The notes under the pieces were generated by a model. The model made no database searches, had not been told where the DNA came from, and saw only the letters and a list, made by a program, of their open reading frames with translations. Source: Bacteroidales bacterium (lineage in GTDB: Bacteria; Bacteroidota; Bacteroidia; Bacteroidales; UBA3663). From it: a stretch of DNA of 64,000 nt. The stretch lies in assembly GCA_017548545.1 (NCBI GenBank), contig JAFYZW010000135.1, positions 1-64,000 on the forward strand. Reading direction: 5' to 3'. Shown in pieces: positions 1 through 6,898 of this stretch (positions are counted from its first letter, which is position 1; the number at the start of each line of letters is the position of its first letter). Position numbers and translations under genes: made by a program.

Positions 1-1227
1 AAGCAGCGCTTTGTGATGGCCTTGCAGAATGATGTGGTGATTTCCGATGGGATGGGTAAGGAAATATTGGGTTTGAGATGGATCTGACAGTTGAATTATC
101 TGTTGCGTACGACATAGATCGGGCTGAGCCTGATTCATGACGAGTTCACCTTCGGCGATAAAGCAGCGGGTAAGATCGCCCGACACTTTGAAGATAGTGA
201 TTGGTCCCTCTTTCATATAACCACGTATGCCTACACCAATACCCGACTCGAAGTGAGTATCGAGTTCGTAACGTTCCACCATGTTGAGAGGAATTGTGCA
301 GTGAGCGAAAAGCATCTCTCCCGTTTCGGGATTGATGCGTGCAGGATTGGCCTGGAATCCGCTTACTCCTGTCAGAGCCTGTGATATCGCCATAGAAAGC
401 ATGGCAGGCACGTCGCCTTCGCACCCTGCGACGATTCCTTCAGCATTGAGTCGAGCCAAGGCCAGACAACCCGTGTTGCGGACGGCGGTGAGCAGGTCGA
501 AGCAACGTAGTGTTAAGCCTTGCAGTTGATGATTTGATACAAGAGTCTTTAGCGCCTTATAGATTTGATGTGCCCCTGATAATGACTTGCGAATACCATT
601 GGGTAAAGAAGCACACATGTCTGGATCACAACATTCGGGCATTGGACATAGAGTGGAGTCGAGAGGCGTGTCGGCAATTGTGTCAAGCAGTTCCTGCATG
701 GAGATGTCGATCAGCTCGATACCAAGTCTTTCCTTGACAACTTCTTTGTTGGCTTGACTGGAAATCAGCCAATCAGATGGTGCACCGACAATGCCTAGAC
801 GACTACCACGCATTTTCATCCTTGCCTCTTCGACTTGTGCCAGCAAACGGATCCTGCGCGTGATATATTCGGGGGCACCATGGAGAATCTCGCCCTGTAA
901 ACCATTCTGCTGAAGGTAGGATAATATCTCCATCGAGGCGGCCAACGAGTTGCTCTTTCCCGACGCGAGGAGGTAGAAAGGACTAGATTGTTTTGATTGT
1001 GTGGTAAGTTTTGAGCTGATGGAGGATAGGAGACGAAGGAAGATGCCTTCAGTGCCCCCTGTGCGGACAAAGATCAGGCTGAGTGGATGACTGCCGTAGT
1101 CGGAGAAGTCACTGCCTCGGAAATCATATTCGATTGGGAGGCTGCTGAGAAACTCGTTCGTCACGGCCGAGACTGCTTGTTCGTCGTGCAGCTCGGAGGT
1201 GAGTGTGTAGATGGCAATACGTTTCAT
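1..1227 (-). CDS. L-fucose/L-arabinose isomerase-like protein (3' end outside window)
   Basis: Reading the minus strand from the ATG at 1227 gives 409 codons with no stop before the window edge, so the C-terminus is missing. The protein starts MKRIAIYTLTSELHDEQ. Features resembling the fucose isomerase family (COG2407) are a CEGDVPAML segment, an AHCTIPLN segment about 40 residues later, and a closing GNHHIILQGHH stretch, which are places where this family binds metal and sugar. No signal peptide is present, so it acts in the cytoplasm, where it could isomerise an aldose such as L-arabinose or L-fucose released by the neighbouring PUL enzymes. It starts 3 bases after the stop of the 61-aa gene and is surely co-transcribed with it. 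Family assignment is fairly firm; the exact substrate is unknown. Confidence 0.75.
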   Translation of the reverse strand, partial: MKRIAIYTLTSELHDEQAVSAVTNEFLSSLPIEYDFRGSDFSDYGSHPLSLIFVRTGGTEGIFLRLLSSISSKLTTQSKQSSPFYLLASGKSNSLAASMEILSYLQQNGLQGEILHGAPEYITRRIRLLAQVEEARMKMRGSRLGIVGAPSDWLISSQANKEVVKERLGIELIDISMQELLDTIADTPLDSTLCPMPECCDPDMCASLPNGIRKSLSGAHQIYKALKTLVSNHQLQGLTLRCFDLLTAVRNTGCLALARLNAEGIVAGCEGDVPAMLSMAISQALTGVSGFQANPARINPETGEMLFAHCTIPLNMVERYELDTHFESGIGVGIRGYMKEGPITIFKVSGDLTRCFIAEGELVMNQAQPDLCRTQQIIQLSDPSQTQYFLTHPIGNHHIILQGHHKALL

Positions 1228-1230
1228 AAT

Positions 1231-1416
1231 CTATTTTGATTTCTCGTTTTGTTGAAGCTGAGCAATCTCGGCTTGCAGTTCTTCGTGCGTCTTGGTGATG
1301 ACGGGACGAGTATAGAAGCGCTTACGGTTGATTGGGCGCTGCTTCTTGCCTGTCTTTTTTTGCGCCTTTCGTTGCTCAAGGGCTTCCTGTTGGCGCTCCA
1401 GATAGTTGTCAGCCAT
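1231..1416 (-). CDS. Small basic Lys/Gln-rich protein, 61 aa
   Basis: A 61-residue protein beginning MADNYLERQQEALEQRK and ending in a Glu/Gln-rich helix. It has no signal peptide, no membrane segment and no Cys. The sequence is dominated by Lys, Arg, Gln and Glu and would form two charged helices around a central RKRFYTRP segment. Small Bacteroidota proteins with a MADNYLE start are, as far as I recall, common beside oxidoreductase-type genes, but no function is known to me. It lies 11 bases after the lipoprotein gene stop and 3 bases before the isomerase-like gene, a tight operon that supports it being a real gene. Confidence 0.6.
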   Translation of the reverse strand: MADNYLERQQEALEQRKAQKKTGKKQRPINRKRFYTRPVITKTHEELQAEIAQLQQNEKSK

Positions 1417-1427
1417 TTTTTGATAGT

Positions 1428-2774
1428 TTATTTCACAACGACGTGAATCTTTTTGACGAGGCGAAGACGATACTTGGTCGATTTACCTGCTGAGGTGATA
1501 GAGCCATTGGCGGCAAAATTGAACGTCTTGGTACCTTCGGCACAGAGATAGCGGGCGTTGTTGCTGGAGGTCGAAACGGATATTGTATCACCATTTAAAG
1601 ACTCAGATCCGAAAATAAGATTCAACTCCTCGTAGTTGCCTCCATACTCTTTCTTCAACGAACGTGCCTCATCTTCGGTTGGCACGATCCAGTTTTTGAG
1701 GTTACCTTCGCTGTAGGCATTGGCATAGTCTGACATCTCGGTTTCGAAACCTTCTGCGATAGGTGCATGGATGTTTTTCTCTTCTTTCAGACTAAGCAAC
1801 AACACATCAGCCTCGGTAGTCGTGGCATTTTCGACCAATGCAACGACATGGCCATTCCATTCGGAACAAGGTTCGGGGATGGCCGATACCTCGACCTTCT
1901 GGATAGTGGTGGAACTGCCGCCGCCACTGCTGCCATTGCCGAACTCAAAGTCGTAGGAACGTTCCTCCTGCCAACCTTCGATAGTGATGACACCCGTGAT
2001 GTAAGGGGCTGTAGATTCGACGTAAGTTCCTCGGATGGTATAGGGCACAGCAGCCTCCAACGGTTCGCTGAGTTCGTAGCTGTAGCTGGTTTGACCCTCG
2101 GCATTGGTGAGCGAAAGGGTGAGTGTGGTGGAAGAGCCCGCACCGGGGAACAGATAGACCTGCTCGGAGGTCCATAGGTCGCCCTTTTTGGAGCATTTCA
2201 CGTTGGCCGTGCTCGACCCGCTGAATGTGCCCGACATGTCGATGGCCTTGTATTGCTGCGAGACACCTACGCTGACGGCACTTACGTCATCAGGGACAGA
2301 TTCCAGCGTAAGGGCAAGACTGGCCACACGGTAGGTCATGACGACGCTGACCTTGGCAGAAGCACTGGTCAGAAGTACATCGGCACCACCCATCATCAAA
2401 GGAGACGTAGCATAGCCTGCGGAAGGGATGTTGATGAGGGCCGACTGCTGGTCATAGTTCGATGGCTCTGTGTAGCTTCCTTGTCCAGCGAGAGCCGTGA
2501 TGTGGTAAGCCCCTTCGCTGAGCTTGAGGCTGATTTCTTCGCTTTCAGAACGGATGGTCTGCTCGCCTTTGAGCGTGCCCGACTCATCGTAGGCAATTAC
2601 AAGAATAGGATAAGATACTTCACCCGTAGCGGCACGCGTGGTGACCTTCAGTCGAGTGGTTGCCGTAGAGTTGTCGATAATATCGGCATTGTCATCGGCA
2701 GGAGAAAAGCAACTGGTCAGTGCAAGAGCTGACATCAAGGGAAGAATTGTGCGAAAAGAACCTTTAGTTTTCAT
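1428..2774 (-). CDS. Surface lipoprotein, possibly FimB/Mfa2- or DUF4493-like
   Basis: A 448-aa protein with an SPII signal (MKTKGSFRTILPLMSALALTSC, lipidated Cys22). The N-terminal half reads as a beta-sandwich: YPILVIAYDESGTLKGEQ followed by a YHITALAGQGSY strand resembles the fimbrillin-anchor families of Bacteroidales (FimB/Mfa2, DUF4493), where a short phrase about behaviour of a value is followed by an ITA strand. A Gly/Ser linker (around residues 275-285) joins it to a C-terminal domain with NWIVPTEDEA and a RYLCAEG strand. It is probably exposed on the outer membrane as an adhesin, pilus-related or glycan-binding protein. It is first in an operon with the 61-aa gene and the isomerase-like gene, with its own promoter. 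Signal and operon are clear; family is tentative. Confidence 0.6.
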   Translation of the reverse strand: MKTKGSFRTILPLMSALALTSCFSPADDNADIIDNSTATTRLKVTTRAATGEVSYPILVIAYDESGTLKGEQTIRSESEEISLKLSEGAYHITALAGQGSYTEPSNYDQQSALINIPSAGYATSPLMMGGADVLLTSASAKVSVVMTYRVASLALTLESVPDDVSAVSVGVSQQYKAIDMSGTFSGSSTANVKCSKKGDLWTSEQVYLFPGAGSSTTLTLSLTNAEGQTSYSYELSEPLEAAVPYTIRGTYVESTAPYITGVITIEGWQEERSYDFEFGNGSSGGGSSTTIQKVEVSAIPEPCSEWNGHVVALVENATTTEADVLLLSLKEEKNIHAPIAEGFETEMSDYANAYSEGNLKNWIVPTEDEARSLKKEYGGNYEELNLIFGSESLNGDTISVSTSSNNARYLCAEGTKTFNFAANGSITSAGKSTKYRLRLVKKIHVVVK

Positions 2775-2830
2775 GGGAAAAACTGTTTTTGACTCAAAAT
2801 TTTGTATTATTAATTATTTAGGAAGCGGTG

Positions 2831-2864
2831 CAAATATACAGAGAAAAAAAATATGTTGTGCAAA
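2831..2864 (-). promoter_or_regulatory. Bacteroidota sigma-ABfr promoter for the lipoprotein operon
   Basis: On the minus strand TTTG (2864-2861) is followed after 22 bases by TATATTTG (2838-2831), a good match to the TTTG/TAnnTTTG consensus. The start codon is 56 bases downstream. Confidence 0.7.
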
Positions 2865-2870
2865 AAAACA

Positions 2871-2912
2871 AGAAAAAAATGAAGGAAAACTTGAAAAAAG
2901 TCTTCCTTCATT
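2871..2912 (-). terminator. Terminator after the GH127 gene
   Basis: Arms AATGAAGGAA (2878-2887) and TTCCTTCATT (2903-2912) pair perfectly; on the minus strand the stem is followed by a run of T. It lies 37 bases past the GH127 stop and just before the next promoter. Confidence 0.7.
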
Positions 2913-2948
2913 CAAAAAATGACGCAATTACGAACGTTTTTTAGTGCA

Positions 2949-5030
2949 TTAACGATCGAAGAAACCGTTTGAACCCTGCTCTTTGAAAAGACGTGGTGTA
3001 GCAGATGCTGCCCCTACAGTGACAGGCAGCCATACCTCCATGCCACCCTTTTGTCCGCGATGATCCCAAGCATAGTAGGGTATCAACGTCAGTTTGCCGT
3101 CGTTGACAACAAGTTTGCCAGCTGAATCGTAGCTCAGTGTCTGGACATCACTGGTTGTGAGGGTGCAGATGGGATAGGAATTGCCCGCCTCGGTCTTCAG
3201 TTCAGTGTTGGCGACACTGAACTTAGCACGCGGATGGAGCAAATAGGTGCGTACGTCGGCTGCATTGTCGGGCCATTCGGCACAATATACCAACGGGCCG
3301 CGCTCCACAGCCACCATGCCGCGATCGGCAACTACCTGATCGTTGGCTGCAACGATGCGGGGAACCATGTCGAAATGAAGTGTTACCACATCGCCCTTCT
3401 TCCAAGGACGGGCAATGGTATAGTAGCCATCGGCTGTGACTCGTCCATCGGGATAGAGCGAACGGCCCTTGGCATCGGTAACGGTAACGTTGAACGAGGT
3501 CTGCTGCTGATCGACGAAACGATAGAGGTCGCTGGGCACCACATCGCCCTTCACCCAACCTGGCACGCGTATCTTGAGGGTAAACAGTCCTGCCGCATTC
3601 TTGTTGATGCGGATATTGACCTCGTCGCTGTAAGGATAGTCGGTCTGTTGCTCGAGTTCCACTTTCTTGCCACGCACGTCAAGCGAAGCGGTATTGCCCA
3701 TGAAGAGGTTTACAAAAACATCGTCGTTACGAACTGCATAAACGTAACCTGGCAGAGAGGGGATGAAGCGTGAGATGTTCGATGGGCAGCAGGCACAGCC
3801 GAACCATGCCTTGCGTGCATAGTTCATGTCGGAAGCCACGGCCAATGGATTGGGATAGAAGAAACTGTTGCCTTCGAGCGAAACACCCGAGATGAGTGCA
3901 TTGTAAAGCGTGCGCTCCACCACATCGTAGTATTTCGACTCACCATGGAGCAGGAAGAGTCGATGGTTGACATAGACATTGCCGATGGCGGCACAAGTCT
4001 CGCAATAAGCTTCAGCATTGGGCAGTTCGTAGTTGTCACCGAAGGCTTCACCATTGTGACGTGCACCAATACCACCTGTGATGTAATACTTCTTCGAGAC
4101 GATATTATCCCAGATCTTGTCGATTGCCTTGAGATAGGCACTGTCTCCAGTAATGGCTGCCACATCGGCCATTCCTGCATACATGTAGGTGGCACGTACG
4201 GCATGACCTACGGCTTCGTCCTGTTCGACCACGGGCTTATGGGCCTGACTATAGGCATCAATGCGCGTGGTCTTGCCGCGACGATCGAGGAAATACTTGG
4301 CTTGGTCGAGGTATTTCTTGTCGCCCGTCACGAGGTAGAGCTTCACTAGTCCCATCTCGGCAATCTGATGGCCAGGCACGCGATCGACTTGACCTTCGCC
4401 CAACCCGATCTCACGGCAGACGCAGTCGGCATAGCGGATGGCTATGTCGAGGAAGTTGCGCTTGCCTGTGGCCTGATAGTGAGCTACAGCACCTTCGAGC
4501 ATGTGTCCGAGGTTGTAGAACTCATGGCTCAGCACCTCGACCTTCTCCCAGCGACGTGTACCATGCCACTGATGTGGATGGTTGGGATTCATGGTCCATG
4601 CGGTGTTCAAGTAGCCATCGGGCTCCTGTCCGCTCTTGACAATCTCTAGCACCGAGTCGATGTAAGCTACAAGGCGCTGGTCGGGATAGGTCTGCAGCGA
4701 ATAGCTGGCACCTTCGATGGTCTTATAGACATCGGTGTCGTCGAACGAGAAGCCTTCGACCTTGACGTCTTCGGTATTCTCGCCGGCAAGTTGACGGGCT
4801 GCGATTTCGAAATTACGGTAGCGACCCGACTCCTCGCACTTCGAGAAGGCGAGAGGGATGGTTACCTCACGACTTGCCTTGAGACGCTGTCCCCAGAAGC
4901 CGTCACCCACCTTGACTTGGGTGAATGGCACGGGAGAGATGGGATAACCGGGCACCTGCACTGGTGCCGACTTCTGGGCCTGCATAGTGGTGGCTGCCAG
5001 AAGGATAATTGCTGTTAGGAATTGCTTCAT
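2949..5030 (-). CDS. GH127 beta-L-arabinofuranosidase
   Basis: A 693-aa exported protein (signal MKQFLTAIILLAATTMQAQ). It belongs to the (alpha/alpha)6-barrel family GH127 (DUF1680), whose model member HypBA1 removes beta-1,2-linked L-arabinofuranose from hydroxyproline-rich glycoproteins using a cysteine nucleophile held by zinc. The motif AYCETCAAIG supplies Glu344 and Cys346, and WFGCACCPSN supplies Cys414 and Cys415, matching the HypBA1 zinc set Glu338/Cys340/Cys417/Cys418. Glu328 in HNGEAFGD matches the acid/base Glu322. All catalytic residues are present, so the enzyme should be active, probably in the periplasm. It sits downstream of SusC/SusD but has its own promoter after a terminator-like hairpin. 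Related families such as GH146 share the fold and cannot be fully excluded. Confidence 0.92.
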   Translation of the reverse strand: MKQFLTAIILLAATTMQAQKSAPVQVPGYPISPVPFTQVKVGDGFWGQRLKASREVTIPLAFSKCEESGRYRNFEIAARQLAGENTEDVKVEGFSFDDTDVYKTIEGASYSLQTYPDQRLVAYIDSVLEIVKSGQEPDGYLNTAWTMNPNHPHQWHGTRRWEKVEVLSHEFYNLGHMLEGAVAHYQATGKRNFLDIAIRYADCVCREIGLGEGQVDRVPGHQIAEMGLVKLYLVTGDKKYLDQAKYFLDRRGKTTRIDAYSQAHKPVVEQDEAVGHAVRATYMYAGMADVAAITGDSAYLKAIDKIWDNIVSKKYYITGGIGARHNGEAFGDNYELPNAEAYCETCAAIGNVYVNHRLFLLHGESKYYDVVERTLYNALISGVSLEGNSFFYPNPLAVASDMNYARKAWFGCACCPSNISRFIPSLPGYVYAVRNDDVFVNLFMGNTASLDVRGKKVELEQQTDYPYSDEVNIRINKNAAGLFTLKIRVPGWVKGDVVPSDLYRFVDQQQTSFNVTVTDAKGRSLYPDGRVTADGYYTIARPWKKGDVVTLHFDMVPRIVAANDQVVADRGMVAVERGPLVYCAEWPDNAADVRTYLLHPRAKFSVANTELKTEAGNSYPICTLTTSDVQTLSYDSAGKLVVNDGKLTLIPYYAWDHRGQKGGMEVWLPVTVGAASATPRLFKEQGSNGFFDR

Positions 5031-5066
5031 AGTATTGTGTCTTGTTCTTAATCATGATGTTCGCTG

Positions 5067-5093
5067 CAAAGATAATGTTTTTTTCGATACCAA
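5067..5093 (-). promoter_or_regulatory. Likely promoter of the GH127 gene
   Basis: TATCTTTG on the minus strand (5074-5067) fits the TAnnTTTG element; a TTG at 5093-5091 is a weak upstream element with only 16 bases of spacing. Start codon 36 bases downstream. Confidence 0.5.
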
Positions 5094-5161
5094 GGTCATG
5101 CCACTCATAAAAAAAGTATTCGAAAGCACATTTTTACCCTGATTCAGCAGCTTACAATGAG

Positions 5162-5222
5162 AAAAATGCGTGCCAAAAGGACGTCGCGACCCCTGTCAGT
5201 TCGCTCTTTCCTCTTGACACGC
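5162..5222 (-). terminator. Terminator or attenuator between SusD and GH127
   Basis: Arms 5168-5181 and 5209-5222 pair over 14 bp with two G-T or mismatched positions (GCGTGCCAAAAGGA against TCCTCTTGACACGC). On the minus strand the stem is followed by ATTTTT. It separates the SusC/SusD unit from the GH127 promoter. Confidence 0.6.
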
Positions 5223-5251
5223 CCCACACATATATAATAAGGTAAGAGAGA

Positions 5252-6883
5252 TTAGTATCCTGGATTCTGCTTCAGATTGCTGTTGGTCAGCATGATCTTG
5301 TTAGGGATGGGATAGAGGTTCTTGGTAGCGTCACTTGCATCATGCGAGAACCACGCCTTGGTGGTGAATACGCCGAAGCGGATCAGGTCCTGACGACGAC
5401 GGCCTTCCTGGCAGAATTCCCAACCCAGCTCGTCGAGCATACGTCCATACTTTATATCCTGGCCACCATCATGCGAGGTGGCGTAGGTGTCGCGACGACC
5501 ATAGTCGTAGCAGCTGCCTGCTGTGAGGTCGGCATCGGTAACCACAGCCTTGGCAGGATTGCTGCCGAAAGCGCGCTTGCGAACCTCAGTGACCAAAGCA
5601 CCTGCACCTGATTTGCCCGTACGCATCAAGGCCTCAGCCTTCATCAGTAGTACATCGGCATAGCGGAACTGTGGCCAGTCGTTACTCAGACGGTTGGTGA
5701 TGCCGATGGCATATTCGAACTTGCCCCAACGATAGCCCTGATAAGGATAGGACTCGTCGATGGAAGGAACGACGTTCGGATAGTCGAGGGCTACACCCGT
5801 GGTGCTCTCGAAGAGCGAGTCTCCCGAGTAGCTATACTGCTGACCGGTGATGTACCAGTCGTGCAGACGCTGATCATCAGGATCGAACGAGTCGATGAAC
5901 TGCGGGATGGCGCAGACACCGCCCCAAGGACGAGCCTTGAGCTGATAGGTATCCTGGTTCTCAGGAGCCAGAGTATACATGTGGAAGTCGAAGGCATTCC
6001 AGTCAGTAACATAAACCTCGTCGAAAGGCAGACCGAAGATGATCTCCTTGGAGTTCTCGTTCTCGGTGAGGAAGGGCGCATTGACATCATTTTCAAGTCC
6101 ATATTCGCCCGAACGCTGGGCAAAGCTGATCACCTGGTCGCAAGCAGCTGCGCACTCGTCCCAATGAGCCGTGCCTGTATAGACTTCGGCATTCTGGTAC
6201 ATCTTGGCCAGCAGGGTATAGGCAGCCCACTTGTTGAAACGACCATAGTAGTAGCCGCGGGCTGTCTCGCTCAGATTGTTAATGTTCTGGGTGATTTCGT
6301 TGATGATGAAATCATAGACCTCCTTGCGGGTGGATTGCTGCGGCAGGTTGGTGTCCTTGAAGTCGGTCACGATGGGCACATTGCCATAGAGGTCGCAAAG
6401 GATGTAGTAGTAGCTCGCACGAAGCACCTTGAGCTCCGACTCCAGTTCAGTCTTGGCATCGCCTGTTACACCGATCACGCCATCCTCGATCTGAGAGAGC
6501 AGACGGTTACAAGTGTTAATGCCTTCGAACGTGCGCTCCCAACCCTGCAGGATACCATCGTCCTCGGTGGTCCATACGTGCTGATGCCAGCGCTTGTAGA
6601 TATAACCATCGACCCAGCCGATGCCCAGACGGGCAGGAATGACATCCTGGTCGGCACAGAGTTCCTGCGAACGAACTACGCCATTCCAGAGCAGCATGGT
6701 CTGACGCCAGGGAGTATAGGCGGCATTCACCAGATAGCTGATGTCTGCATCATTCTTTGGACTATATTTCTCCGACACCACCTGCGAATAGCTCTCGTCG
6801 AGCAGTTCGGTACATGCCGTGTTTCCCATCAAGGTCGTAGCTGCCAAAACGCCAAGCGACCAAATCTTTATATTCGTTTTCAT
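5252..6883 (-). CDS. SusD/RagB-type glycan-binding lipoprotein
   Basis: A 543-aa SusD homologue that captures oligosaccharide at the cell surface and forms the lid of its partner SusC. The SPII signal ends at Cys24 (GNTAC). Typical SusD features are the TPR-like helices with LNAAYTPWRQ near residue 50, the WAAYTLLAKMYQNA helix, FRYADVLLMKAEAL, and a DLIRFGVF segment near the end, followed by the classic LYPIPNKIMLTNSNLKQNPGY C-terminus. It lies 15 bases after the SusC stop and is co-transcribed with it. Substrate cannot be read from the sequence; the neighbouring GH127 and GH2 suggest an arabinose/galactose-containing plant glycan. Confidence 0.93.
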   Translation of the reverse strand: MKTNIKIWSLGVLAATTLMGNTACTELLDESYSQVVSEKYSPKNDADISYLVNAAYTPWRQTMLLWNGVVRSQELCADQDVIPARLGIGWVDGYIYKRWHQHVWTTEDDGILQGWERTFEGINTCNRLLSQIEDGVIGVTGDAKTELESELKVLRASYYYILCDLYGNVPIVTDFKDTNLPQQSTRKEVYDFIINEITQNINNLSETARGYYYGRFNKWAAYTLLAKMYQNAEVYTGTAHWDECAAACDQVISFAQRSGEYGLENDVNAPFLTENENSKEIIFGLPFDEVYVTDWNAFDFHMYTLAPENQDTYQLKARPWGGVCAIPQFIDSFDPDDQRLHDWYITGQQYSYSGDSLFESTTGVALDYPNVVPSIDESYPYQGYRWGKFEYAIGITNRLSNDWPQFRYADVLLMKAEALMRTGKSGAGALVTEVRKRAFGSNPAKAVVTDADLTAGSCYDYGRRDTYATSHDGGQDIKYGRMLDELGWEFCQEGRRRQDLIRFGVFTTKAWFSHDASDATKNLYPIPNKIMLTNSNLKQNPGY

Positions 6884-6898
6884 TGTTGTGATTAGTGT

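Noticed and set aside
2253-2732. Plus-strand frame of 159 codons opposite the lipoprotein gene
   Set aside because: Basic low-complexity product, no start context, and the lipoprotein on the other strand has a promoter and signal.
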